A program made the position numbers and the translations under genes. From NCBI GenBank assembly GCA_900557285.1, contig USSJ01000025.1:1-9472 (forward strand): a DNA stretch of 9,472 nucleotides. Reading direction: 5' to 3'. The stretch's first letter is position 1; every line of letters starts with the position of its first letter. This document shows, in pieces, positions 1 to 5,484 of this stretch. The notes beneath the pieces were generated by a model. It saw only the letters and a list, made by a program, of their open reading frames with translations. It did not search any database and was not told where the DNA came from. The DNA comes from an uncultured Clostridia bacterium (lineage in GTDB: Bacteria; Bacillota; Clostridia; Christensenellales; Borkfalkiaceae).

Positions 1-105
1 TTAAACCGTTTTATTTGGAATTTTTCCCGTTGGTCATAAAATGTGTCCCTTTTGTTTCGGCAGAAACGTTAAATTTTACAAATTTATTGCAAATAATGAA
101 AAATT

Positions 106-114
106 TGTGGATAA
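106..114 (-). promoter_or_regulatory. consensus DnaA box
   Basis: The minus strand reads TTATCCACA, the consensus 9-mer bound by the replication initiator DnaA. It ends nine bases before the TATACT of the promoter at 120-128, so bound DnaA would cover the -35 region. I saw only this one copy, so it is not an origin cluster. DnaA also acts as a transcription factor at single boxes in several bacteria; that role here is inference. A chance match in AT-rich DNA is possible. Confidence 0.4.
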
Positions 115-119
115 TTATT

Positions 120-128
120 TGTTATACT
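120..128 (+). promoter_or_regulatory. extended -10 promoter for the candidate small RNA
   Basis: The sequence TGTTATACT is an extended -10 element (TG, one base, then TATACT at 123-128). No good -35 hexamer lies 16-18 bases upstream, which extended -10 promoters can tolerate. The predicted start, about 135, falls at the first base of a hairpin arm (134-140). The ruvX promoter at 589-597 has the same architecture. Confidence 0.5.
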
Positions 129-134
129 ATGTGT

Positions 135-285
135 GCAGGTACAGGGAGAGGGAAAACTTTCCGACCTGCATCCTTTGCGGCGCTGGTTTCCTTTTCATGC
201 GCGCCGCAAGGCTTTCAACAGCTCACACCCTCAACAACTTTTTCTTACGGTACCGGCCGCGCGAAAAGCGCGGCCGGTATCGGCT
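135..285 (+). ncRNA. candidate structured small RNA, class unknown
   Basis: Three helices follow each other directly downstream of an extended -10 promoter. The first pairs TGCAGGT (134-140) with ACCTGCA (164-170) and encloses a small inner hairpin (GGAA 151-154 with TTCC 159-162). The second pairs 173-183 with 201-211, eleven pairs including GCGGCGC with GCGCCGC and one G-U. The third is a perfect 12-pair stem at 251-279 followed by a short T run. I looked for 6S, SRP and RNase P hallmarks and did not find them: no long closing stem and no GAGGAAAGTC block. It could be a trans-acting RNA, a leader whose gene is lost, or simply hairpin-rich spacer. The call rests only on hand-folded pairing plus promoter and terminator placement. 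Confidence 0.35.
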
Positions 286-290
286 TTTAC
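251..290 (+). terminator. terminator-like hairpin
   Basis: The stem TACCGGCCGCGC (251-262) pairs perfectly with GCGCGGCCGGTA (268-279) around a GAAAA loop. The tail contains CTTTTA but begins TCGG, so the U tract is displaced and interrupted; termination may be partial. There is no T tract on the other strand, so if it is a terminator it acts on + strand transcripts, such as the candidate RNA starting near 135. Confidence 0.45.
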
Positions 291-303
291 GGAATAAAAC
301 GCA

Positions 304-552
304 ATGAAAGCCGAAGAATTTAAAACAGAAATAATTTTTGTTCAGGCGGAAAGATCGACAGAAATTTTAAAGGTGCGAAAGAATCATGATGGCCGCTGGG
401 TGCGCGCAGGAGCTGCGGTGAAAGGTTTGGGAGGTGGTTAAAGTAACACGGGCGGCGGTTTGATAGATTCAGGGAAATTTTAAACAGGTCATGAAACGGG
501 CGAATTTGAAAAAGAAGTGAAAGGAAGCGGAAGATTGTTGGAAAAAGAATAA
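304..552 (+). other. doubtful decayed small reading frame
   Basis: One frame starts at ATG 304 and runs 45 codons to TAA 439-441. It then continues in the same frame with only one further stop (481-483) before a third at 550-552. The reading is rich in Lys, Glu and Gly, reflecting the purine-rich + strand. There is no ribosome binding site before 304 and I recognise no family. It may be the remnant of a small gene between the RNA candidate and ruvX, or purine-rich spacer with few stops by chance; the second is more likely. Confidence 0.1.
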
Positions 553-588
553 AGTTTGAAAAAACTGTGGACGGCGGAGCGGGGAATA

Positions 589-597
589 TGATATACT
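589..597 (+). promoter_or_regulatory. extended -10 promoter of ruvX
   Basis: TGATATACT is an extended -10 element (TATACT at 592-597). Transcription would start near 604, giving a leader of about 29 bases before the ruvX ATG at 633. No clear -35 lies at the usual distance. The position right before a strong ribosome binding site supports it. Confidence 0.6.
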
Positions 598-632
598 ATA
601 ACTGCGATTAAAAAATGGCGGCAGGAGGACGA

Positions 633-1067
633 ATGGAAAAGCGAATAATCGCCTTTGATATTGGCGATAAAAGGATCGGGGTGGCGGCGAGCGATCCGTT
701 CAATACGTTTGCGTTGCCCGGTACGACCTATTTCCGGACGAAGAGTGCCGCGGCGGATGCCGAAAATCTGGCGAAGATCGTACAGGAGAAGGATGCAGGG
801 CTGATCGTATGCGGATTGCCTCTGAATTTTGACGGCAGTGAATCGGTGCAGACGGAAAAGACGCGCAGGTTTGTGGAACTGCTCAGACAGAAGACGGACG
901 TGCCGATCGTATATGAAGACGAGCGGTTCACGACGATGGAAGCGGAGCGGGTGCTGATCAGCGGCGGAGTGCGGCGGGAGAACCGAAAGCAGTCGATCGA
1001 CAGCATTGCCGCCTCGTATATCCTGGAAGGGTATCTGAACAAAAAAAAGAAAGGAGAGACAACATGA
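633..1067 (+). CDS. ruvX: RuvX/YqgF family RNase H-fold nuclease
   Basis: This 144-residue protein belongs to the YqgF/RuvX family, which matures the 5' end of 16S rRNA (pre-16S rRNA nuclease) and has been proposed as a Holliday-junction resolvase. The RNase H-like fold is marked by FDIGDKRIGVA at residues 8-18 with acidic D9, GLPLNFDGS at 61-69, the YEDERFTT block at 94-101 and a C-terminal SIDSIAA with D123; length is normal for the family. I place the start at 633, because AGGAGG lies four bases upstream (623-628) and the family N-terminus begins here; the upstream ATG at 615 has no binding site and would add six residues. The stop overlaps the next ATG by ATGA (1064-1067), so the two genes are translationally coupled. 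The 3' end carries an A8 run forming a slippery heptamer, described separately. The usual neighbours alaS and ireB are absent. Confidence 0.93.
   Translation: MEKRIIAFDIGDKRIGVAASDPFNTFALPGTTYFRTKSAAADAENLAKIVQEKDAGLIVCGLPLNFDGSESVQTEKTRRFVELLRQKTDVPIVYEDERFTTMEAERVLISGGVRRENRKQSIDSIAASYILEGYLNKKKKGETT
1043..1049 (+). other. A_AAA_AAG slippery heptamer at the ruvX end
   Basis: In the ruvX frame the codons read AAA AAA AAG from 1041, so A_AAA_AAG is in the correct phase for -1 slippage, as in E. coli dnaX. A Shine-Dalgarno-like GGAAGGG lies at 1025-1031, eleven bases upstream, similar to the dnaX stimulator spacing. The -1 frame is the frame of the DUF1292 gene and has no stop between 1049 and its ATG at 1064, so slippage would fuse the two proteins through a Glu-Arg-Arg-Asp-Asn linker. 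I see no strong stem-loop just downstream. Lysine codons next to a ribosome binding site could produce this by chance. Confidence 0.25.
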
Positions 1068-1468
1068 GCGAAGAAAAAAAATTGCACGAAGCGGATTGTG
1101 ATTGCGACGAATGCTGTGAAGAGGAAGTGAACGTAGTGGAACTGATCGACGATCAGGGCAAAGTTCACAAATGTTATCATATCGGTACGATCGAATACAA
1201 AGGCGGATGGTATGCGTTTTTCCAGGCCGCAGACGAGAACGAGGAATCGGAAGAGGATGAAGTTACTATCCTGCAGATCGTCGGCGAAGAGGGAAAAGAG
1301 GAACTTGTTCCCGTGGAAGACGACAAACTTCTGGACGAGGTATTCGACGAATTCTGCCGCGTGATGGAAGAAGACGAGGACGCGGACGAAGCGGCGTCTT
1401 TGGATACGGACTACGAGGAAGGCTGCGGATGCGGCTGCAAACATCACGATCACAAGCACGAGAAATAA
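1064..1468 (+). CDS. DUF1292 (YrzB-like) acidic protein with Cys/His-rich ends
   Basis: This 134-residue acidic protein resembles the DUF1292/YrzB family, whose function is unknown and whose gene commonly follows ruvX in Firmicutes. The core at about residues 21-100 has the family look: VVELIDDQGK, then a strand-rich YHIGTIEYKGGWYAFFQ segment, a Glu/Asp-rich linker, an EVTILQIV strand and a C-terminal helix. Both ends are unusual. Residues 8-18 hold H8, C12, C14, C17 and C18; residues 121-132 hold CGCGC followed by HHDHKH; the whole protein has nine Cys and seven His. This suggests metal binding (inference). The start at 1064 is backed by AAGGAG at 1051-1056, seven bases away, and by the ATGA overlap with ruvX. 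Membership in DUF1292 is by sequence appearance and context. Confidence 0.8.
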   Translation: MSEEKKLHEADCDCDECCEEEVNVVELIDDQGKVHKCYHIGTIEYKGGWYAFFQAADENEESEEDEVTILQIVGEEGKEELVPVEDDKLLDEVFDEFCRVMEEDEDADEAASLDTDYEEGCGCGCKHHDHKHEK

Positions 1469-1490
1469 TCGGGATTTTTTAAAAAAGCTG

Positions 1491-1536
1491 CGGCGCGCCC
1501 TTTGAATGGCAGGGCGCGCGCGTTTGCATGTTTTTA
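1491..1536 (+). terminator. intrinsic terminator after the DUF1292 gene
   Basis: GCGCGCCCT (1493-1501) pairs with AGGGCGCGC (1511-1519) around a nine-base loop. The tail holds TTT at 1523-1525 and TTTTT at 1531-1535, interrupted by GCATG, so it is a GC-strong hairpin with a late U tract. It lies 24 bases after the stop and separates the ruvX unit from rpsB. Confidence 0.65.
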
Positions 1537-1578
1537 AGGGGAACGATTCTTTCACAGATTGCGGAGAATTTCATAAGA

Positions 1579-1608
1579 GCAATTATTTTTGCTTGCAAAA
1601 ATAATTGC
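1579..1608. promoter_or_regulatory. 30-base palindrome over the rpsB promoter
   Basis: GCAATTATTTTTGC (1579-1592) and GCAAAAATAATTGC (1595-1608) are perfect reverse complements separated by TT. The axis lies next to the proposed -35 hexamer TTGCAA (1593-1598), so a dimeric protein bound here would compete with RNA polymerase. It is not a terminator, because no T tract follows on either strand and it precedes the -10. The operator role is inferred from symmetry and position; no regulator family is recognisable. Confidence 0.55.
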
Positions 1609-1621
1609 GTTATGGTAAAAT
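1593..1621 (+). promoter_or_regulatory. promoter of rpsB-tsf
   Basis: TTGCAA (1593-1598) and TAAAAT (1616-1621) are separated by 17 bases, a good sigma-A type promoter. Transcription would start at about 1627-1628 and give a leader of about 112 bases before rpsB. An alternative -10, TATAAA at 1630-1635, has no obvious -35. Confidence 0.65.
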
Positions 1622-1627
1622 AATAAG

Positions 1628-1739
1628 GCTATAAAATTCACACCTCGGGCGTGTCGTATTCCGTTCCTGCAAAATCTCATAAGGCAGGCTGTATATGATC
1701 CTGAAAGCGTTCGTGGGAGGAAAAAACGGAGGTTTAATT
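1628..1739 (+). other. rpsB 5' leader, possible S2 autoregulatory site
   Basis: About 112 untranslated bases precede rpsB, which is long for a simple leader. Visible pairing is modest: CCTGC (1666-1670) with GCAGG (1684-1688), and ACAC with GTGT around 1640-1655. Ribosomal protein operons often have leaders bound by their own product, and rpsB leaders are known in other bacteria, but I cannot match this one to a described class. The leader ends with GGAGGT at 1728-1733, six bases before the ATG. Confidence 0.3.
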
Positions 1740-2531
1740 ATGGCAGTTATCACTATGAAACAGCTGCTCGAAGCAGGCGTGCATTTCGGGCACCAGACAA
1801 GGAAATGGAACCCGAAGATGAAGAAGTACATCTTTGCGGCTCGTAACGACATTCACATCATCGACCTGCAGCTGACGGTCGGCCTTGTGGAAAAGGCGTA
1901 TGCGTTTGTTGTGGACACCGTGAAAGCGGGAAAGAGCATTCTGTTCGTCGGAACGAAGAAGCAGGCGCAGGAAGCGATCAAAGAAGAAGCGGTGCGCTGC
2001 GGACAGTTCTATATCAATTCCCGTTGGCTGGGCGGCACGCTGACCAATTTCAAGACGATCCGTTCCCGTATTGACCGTCTGAACAAACTGGAAAAGATGG
2101 AAGAAAACGGGGATTTCGATCTTCTGCCCAAGAAAGAAGTTCTGGGTCTGAAGAAGGAAATGGAAAAACTCGAAGCGAATCTCGGCGGTATCAAAGACAT
2201 GAAGACGCTTCCCGGCGCTATGTTCGTCGTCGATCCTCATAACGAAGAGATCGCGGTGAAAGAAGCGCGCAAACTGCATATTCCGATCGTGGCGATCACG
2301 GATACCAACTGCGATCCCGATCTGATCGATTACGTGATCCCGGGCAACGACGATGCGATCCGTGCGGTAAAACTGCTTTCGGGCGTAATTGCGAATGCAG
2401 TCATCGAAGCGAACCAGGGCGAAGCGGTGAATGCGGAAATGCAGCAGGCCGCTCAGGAAGTTGCCGAAGGCGACGTTTCCATTGAAGAAGTAGTGGAAGC
2501 GGCGGAAGAAGCACCTGCAGACGCTGAGTAA
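1740..2531 (+). CDS. rpsB: 30S ribosomal protein S2
   Basis: This is ribosomal protein S2, which sits at the head/body junction of the 30S subunit and is needed for S1 binding and mRNA docking where those occur. The 263 residues show the family blocks [19 protein letters not shown] (9-27), FVGTKKQA (69-76), [11 protein letters not shown] (94-104) and [10 protein letters not shown] (158-167), followed by [14 protein letters not shown] and [13 protein letters not shown] (201-213). A Glu/Ala-rich acidic tail (about 228-263) extends it slightly beyond the usual roughly 240-250 residues. The start at 1740 has GGAGGT six bases upstream and matches the family N-terminus; an in-frame ATG at 1695 would add 15 unlike residues and lacks the fit. 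It is the first gene of the rpsB-tsf unit. Confidence 0.98.
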   Translation: MAVITMKQLLEAGVHFGHQTRKWNPKMKKYIFAARNDIHIIDLQLTVGLVEKAYAFVVDTVKAGKSILFVGTKKQAQEAIKEEAVRCGQFYINSRWLGGTLTNFKTIRSRIDRLNKLEKMEENGDFDLLPKKEVLGLKKEMEKLEANLGGIKDMKTLPGAMFVVDPHNEEIAVKEARKLHIPIVAITDTNCDPDLIDYVIPGNDDAIRAVKLLSGVIANAVIEANQGEAVNAEMQQAAQEVAEGDVSIEEVVEAAEEAPADAE

Positions 2532-2572
2532 TCGGAAGTCAAGAAAAACAGAAAAAAGGGAGGCACGGAAAA

Positions 2573-3232
2573 ATGGCTATTACGGCAAGTGATGTAAACG
2601 CACTGCGTCAGAAGACGGGCGTAGGCATGATGGATTGCAAAAAAGCGCTCACGGAAGCGAACGGAGATATGGACAAAGCGATCGAGATCCTTCGCGAGAA
2701 GGGAATGGCGAGCGCGGCAAAGAAAGCGAGCAGGATCGCGGCGGAAGGCATTGTGGACAGTTACATCCACATGGGCGGAAAAGTCGGCGTGCTCGTGGAA
2801 GTAAACTGCGAAACGGACTTCGTCGCACGCGGCGACCAGTTCAAAGCGCTGGTTCATGATATCGCTCTGCAGATCGCGGCGGCGAAACCTTTGTATATCA
2901 CGAAGGAAGAAGTTCCTGCCGAAGTTCTGGAAGAAGAGAAAAAGATCCTGAAGATTCAGGCGATGAACGAAGGAAAGCCCGAAGCGATCGCCGAAAAGAT
3001 GGTACAGGGCAGGATCAAGAAATATTACGAAGATTTCTGTCTGTTGGAGCAGCCGTTTGTAAAGGATTCTTCCAAGACCATCGGAACGCTGATCACGGAA
3101 GCGATCGCGGCGATCGGCGAGAAGATCACGGTTCGTCGTTTCGCGCGCTTCGAGATGGGCGAAGGCATTGAAAAGAGAAAAGACGACCTGGCAGAGGAAG
3201 TCGAGAAACAAGTTTCCAAGATGAAAGGTTAA
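2573..3232 (+). CDS. tsf: elongation factor Ts (short form)
   Basis: EF-Ts is the guanine nucleotide exchange factor that releases GDP from EF-Tu. The N-terminal UBA-like domain (about residues 1-45: [19 protein letters not shown]) and the hallmark TDFVAR (81-86) within [12 protein letters not shown] are present. A helical segment around 115-155 is followed by the C-terminal module ending in [15 protein letters not shown]. At 219 residues it is shorter than the roughly 280-300 residues of E. coli and B. subtilis EF-Ts and closer to the compact Thermus-type protein, so part of the duplicated core appears missing. GGGAGG at 2558-2563 lies nine bases before the ATG. It follows rpsB after 41 bases and ends four bases past a lysine-rich tail in front of a terminator. 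Confidence 0.97.
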   Translation: MAITASDVNALRQKTGVGMMDCKKALTEANGDMDKAIEILREKGMASAAKKASRIAAEGIVDSYIHMGGKVGVLVEVNCETDFVARGDQFKALVHDIALQIAAAKPLYITKEEVPAEVLEEEKKILKIQAMNEGKPEAIAEKMVQGRIKKYYEDFCLLEQPFVKDSSKTIGTLITEAIAAIGEKITVRRFARFEMGEGIEKRKDDLAEEVEKQVSKMKG

Positions 3233-3239
3233 TGCAAGA

Positions 3240-3278
3240 GAAGGCGCACAAGTGTATATTTGTGTGCCTTTCTTTTCA
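3240..3278 (+). terminator. intrinsic terminator after tsf
   Basis: AAGGCGCACAA (3241-3251) pairs with TTGTGTGCCTT (3260-3270), eleven pairs with one G-U, around an eight-base loop. A TTCTTTTC tail follows directly. This would end or reduce the rpsB-tsf transcript before pyrH. The 100 bases between it and pyrH contain only weak promoter candidates, such as TTTGGC (3291-3296) with TATGTC (3313-3318), so pyrH may rely on read-through or on an unseen promoter. Confidence 0.75.
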
Positions 3279-3378
3279 GTTTCGGGTTTGTTTGGCGTTC
3301 TCTGTGCGGCGGTATGTCGGCGGATGCAAGGGTACGCTTTTCGGGCCGAAATACAAAATTCATACAGCGGGGGCTAAC

Positions 3379-4095
3379 ATGGAATTAAAACCGAAATATA
3401 AACGTATCATTTTGAAGTTATCCGGCGAAGCGCTTGCCGGCGAGAAGGGATTCGGACTGGACGAAAAGATCATAGCGGGCGTCGTGGATCAGCTGATCCG
3501 CATTCATGATCTGGGCGTGGAAGTCGGGATCGTGCTGGGCGGCGGAAATTTCTGGCGCGGCAGACAGGGAACGAACATGGACCGCACGACGGCAGATCAT
3601 ATGGGAATGCTCGCGACGGTGATCAATTCGCTGGCGATGCAGGACGCGATCGAACAGCGCGGCGTACCTGTTCGGGTGCAGACGGCGCTGAACATGATCA
3701 GCGTTGCGGAGCCGTTTATTCTGCGCAAGGCGCTGCGGCACTTTGAACTGGGAAGGATCGTGATCTTCGCGTGCGGTACGGGCAACCCGTACTGTTCGAC
3801 GGACACGGGGGCTGCTTTGCGTGCCTGCGAGACGAATGCCGACATACTGCTTTTGGCAAAGAATGTGGACGGCATTTATGACAGCGATCCGAAGGTCAAT
3901 CCGAACGCAAAGAAGATCGACAAGATCACGCATATGGAAGTGATCAACCGCGGCCTGAAAGCGATGGATACGACGGCGATCACGATGTGTATGGACAACG
4001 ATATTCCGGTTCTGGCGTTTGCGCTGTCGGAAAAGGACGCCATTGTCCGCGCGATCTGCGGCGAAAAGACCGGCACGATCATCACGAACGAATAA
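3379..4095 (+). CDS. pyrH: UMP kinase
   Basis: UMP kinase converts UMP and ATP to UDP, the step to all pyrimidine nucleotides and UDP-sugars; the bacterial enzyme is hexameric, of the amino-acid-kinase fold, and usually allosterically controlled by GTP and UTP. The 238-residue length is standard. Visible motifs are ILKLSGEALAG (11-21) with the phosphate-binding lysine K13, GGGNFWRG (54-61), the DRTTADHMGMLAT block (68-80), GTGNPYCSTDT (133-143) and KNVDGIYDSDPK (161-172). The start at 3379 gives the family N-terminus; its binding site is a weak GGGGG at 3369-3373. The open frame extends upstream to 3232 through the terminator hairpin, which is clearly not coding. frr follows after 105 bases. 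Confidence 0.97.
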   Translation: MELKPKYKRIILKLSGEALAGEKGFGLDEKIIAGVVDQLIRIHDLGVEVGIVLGGGNFWRGRQGTNMDRTTADHMGMLATVINSLAMQDAIEQRGVPVRVQTALNMISVAEPFILRKALRHFELGRIVIFACGTGNPYCSTDTGAALRACETNADILLLAKNVDGIYDSDPKVNPNAKKIDKITHMEVINRGLKAMDTTAITMCMDNDIPVLAFALSEKDAIVRAICGEKTGTIITNE

Positions 4096-4200
4096 TTCCG
4101 CACGCACGGCGGAAAGTCCGCTGCCGCATGCCTTGTCCGAAAGGAGAAAGGGGTGAGCGGGCTTGAACAGTGCGCGAGAAATTTTAAATGGAGGGATACC

Positions 4201-4773
4201 ATGGTCGATAGCGAAAAAGTAGAAGAGATGCTGTTGCTTCTGGAAGAAAAGCTGGATAAAACGGCGAGTGTTCTGCGCGAAGAATATACGAACATTCGCG
4301 CCGGAAGAGCGAATCCGCATGTACTGGATAAAATTCAGGTGGACTATTACGGAGCGATGACTCCGGTAAATCAGGTGGGCAATATTTCGGTGCAGGATGC
4401 AAAATGCCTGGTGATCAGCCCGTGGGATACATCTTTGCTCAAAGGCATCGAAAAGGCGATCCTTGCATCGAATATCGGACTGACCCCGACGAATGACGGC
4501 AAAGTGATCCGCCTTATTTTCCCCGACCTGACGGAGGAACGCCGCCGCGACATCGCCAAACAGATCAAATCTTTGTCGGAGGACGCGAAAGTGGCGGTGC
4601 GCAATCTTCGCCGCGATGCGATGGAATCTCTGAAAAAGATGAAAAATAACAAAGAAATATCCGAAGACGAGTGCGCGTCGCTGGAAAAGGATGTCGAAAA
4701 GACGGTTTCCAAGGCGATGGAGCAGATTGATAAGCATACCGCCGATAAAGAAAAAGAAATCATGTCCGTCTGA
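4201..4773 (+). CDS. frr: ribosome recycling factor
   Basis: RRF, with EF-G, splits post-termination ribosomes. The 190-residue protein has the family pattern: an N-terminal helix with the LREEYTNIRAGRANPHVLDKI block (about 20-41), domain II with VDYYGAMTPVNQVGNI (43-58), then the TNDGKVIRLIFPDLTEERR segment (97-115) and the two long C-terminal helices ending in the Lys/Glu-rich tail. The start at 4201 is preceded by GGAGGG (4190-4195) at five bases and fits the family. An in-frame GTG at 4153 also has a good site (AAGGAG 4141-4146, six bases away) and would add 16 residues; I prefer 4201. A small hairpin (4096-4101 with 4109-4114) in the gap after pyrH has no T tract. Confidence 0.97.
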   Translation: MVDSEKVEEMLLLLEEKLDKTASVLREEYTNIRAGRANPHVLDKIQVDYYGAMTPVNQVGNISVQDAKCLVISPWDTSLLKGIEKAILASNIGLTPTNDGKVIRLIFPDLTEERRRDIAKQIKSLSEDAKVAVRNLRRDAMESLKKMKNNKEISEDECASLEKDVEKTVSKAMEQIDKHTADKEKEIMSV

Positions 4774-4785
4774 CAGGGCTAAGGT

Positions 4786-5481
4786 ATGAAAAGAATAAAA
4801 TTACCCGTCCATATTGCGTTTATTATGGACGGAAACGGCCGTTGGGCGAAGCGCAGGTTTCGTCCGCGCGGATACGGCCATAAAATGGGAGTGCAGAATA
4901 TGTTCAAGATCTGCTCCCACGCGTTTGATCTGGGAGTCAGGATCGTAACGGTGTATGCTCTTTCCACGGAGAATCTTTCCCGTCCCAAAGAAGAAGTGGA
5001 TGAACTCTTCGATCTTTTCCGAACGTTTTTCGGGAAGAAAAAAGATAAAATGCAGGAGATGGGGGTCAAGATCAACGTGGTGGGCGACATTACGGTACTC
5101 CCGCCCGACATTCAGGAAAGTATTCTTGAGATGATGGACGAAACGTCGCATCTTGTTCGGGGGCTTTTGAATATTTGTATCAATTACGGTTCGCGGCAGG
5201 AGATCATCCGTGCCGTGAACGCGGCGGTATCGTACGGCCGTTTTGTGGATGAACAGAGCTTTTCGTCGCTTTTGGAAACGGGCGGGATCCCCGATCCCGA
5301 CCTGATCATCCGCACGGGCGGAGAACTCAGACTGAGTAATTTTTTGTTATACCAGGCGGCTTACAGCGAACTTTATTTTTCGGGAAAGATGTGGCCGGAG
5401 TTTTCCAAACGCGATCTGGAAAAGGCCATCGAAAATTATTCCGCGCGCGACAGGAGATTCGGAAACGTGCAGGAGGAATGA
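4786..5481 (+). CDS. uppS: undecaprenyl (cis-prenyl) diphosphate synthase
   Basis: UppS extends farnesyl diphosphate with isopentenyl diphosphate in cis to form the C55 carrier lipid for peptidoglycan and other wall polymers. The 231 residues show HIAFIMDGNGRWAKRR (9-24) with the catalytic aspartate D15, GHKMG (31-35), ALSTENLSRP (58-67), and the diphosphate-binding C-terminal block IIRTGGELRLSNFLLYQ (174-190) followed by YSELYF. Two small departures from common patterns are Leu64 where Trp is frequent (STENW) and Leu181 after RTGGE. The binding site is weak (AGGG 4775-4778, seven bases away), and the gene lies only 12 bases after frr, so coupling is likely. The product set could include other chain lengths, which sequence alone cannot decide. 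Confidence 0.95.
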   Translation: MKRIKLPVHIAFIMDGNGRWAKRRFRPRGYGHKMGVQNMFKICSHAFDLGVRIVTVYALSTENLSRPKEEVDELFDLFRTFFGKKKDKMQEMGVKINVVGDITVLPPDIQESILEMMDETSHLVRGLLNICINYGSRQEIIRAVNAAVSYGRFVDEQSFSSLLETGGIPDPDLIIRTGGELRLSNFLLYQAAYSELYFSGKMWPEFSKRDLEKAIENYSARDRRFGNVQEE

Positions 5482-5484
5482 GGA

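Larger units (their letters stand above)
1..632. other. gene-free region upstream of ruvX
   Basis: No convincing protein gene is visible here. The longer open frames at the left end (about 15-323 and 41-307) run through strong hairpins, have no ribosome binding site and give peptides without recognisable motifs. The region is AT-rich up to about 130, then GC-rich and full of inverted repeats to 280, then purine-rich on the + strand to about 570. It holds a DnaA box, two extended -10 promoters and a candidate structured RNA, listed separately. In many Firmicutes ruvX is preceded by alaS and ireB; neither is present here. Confidence 0.7.

Noticed and set aside
15..323. Open frames at the left end (102 and 88 codons)
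   Set aside because: They run through the strong hairpins at 134-279, have no ribosome binding site and show no family features.
1..632. Replication origin, because of the DnaA box and AT-rich DNA
   Set aside because: Only one consensus box is visible and no dnaA or dnaN gene is near; an origin would show a cluster of boxes.
1475..1486. TTTTTTAAAAAA as a terminator tail for the DUF1292 gene
   Set aside because: No GC stem precedes it; it lies before, not after, the hairpin at 1493-1519.
728..1555. Long minus-strand open frame opposite ruvX and the DUF1292 gene
   Set aside because: It is the antisense of two well-supported genes and two terminator arms; its Phe/Arg-rich translation is a by-product of acidic, Lys/Glu-rich coding on the other strand.
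4096..4114. Hairpin TTCCGC/GCGGAA right after pyrH as a terminator
   Set aside because: The stem is only six pairs and no T tract follows.
3418..4737. 439-codon minus-strand open frame across pyrH and frr
   Set aside because: It spans two conserved + strand genes and the gap between them; its His/Arg/Phe-rich translation has no recognisable domain.
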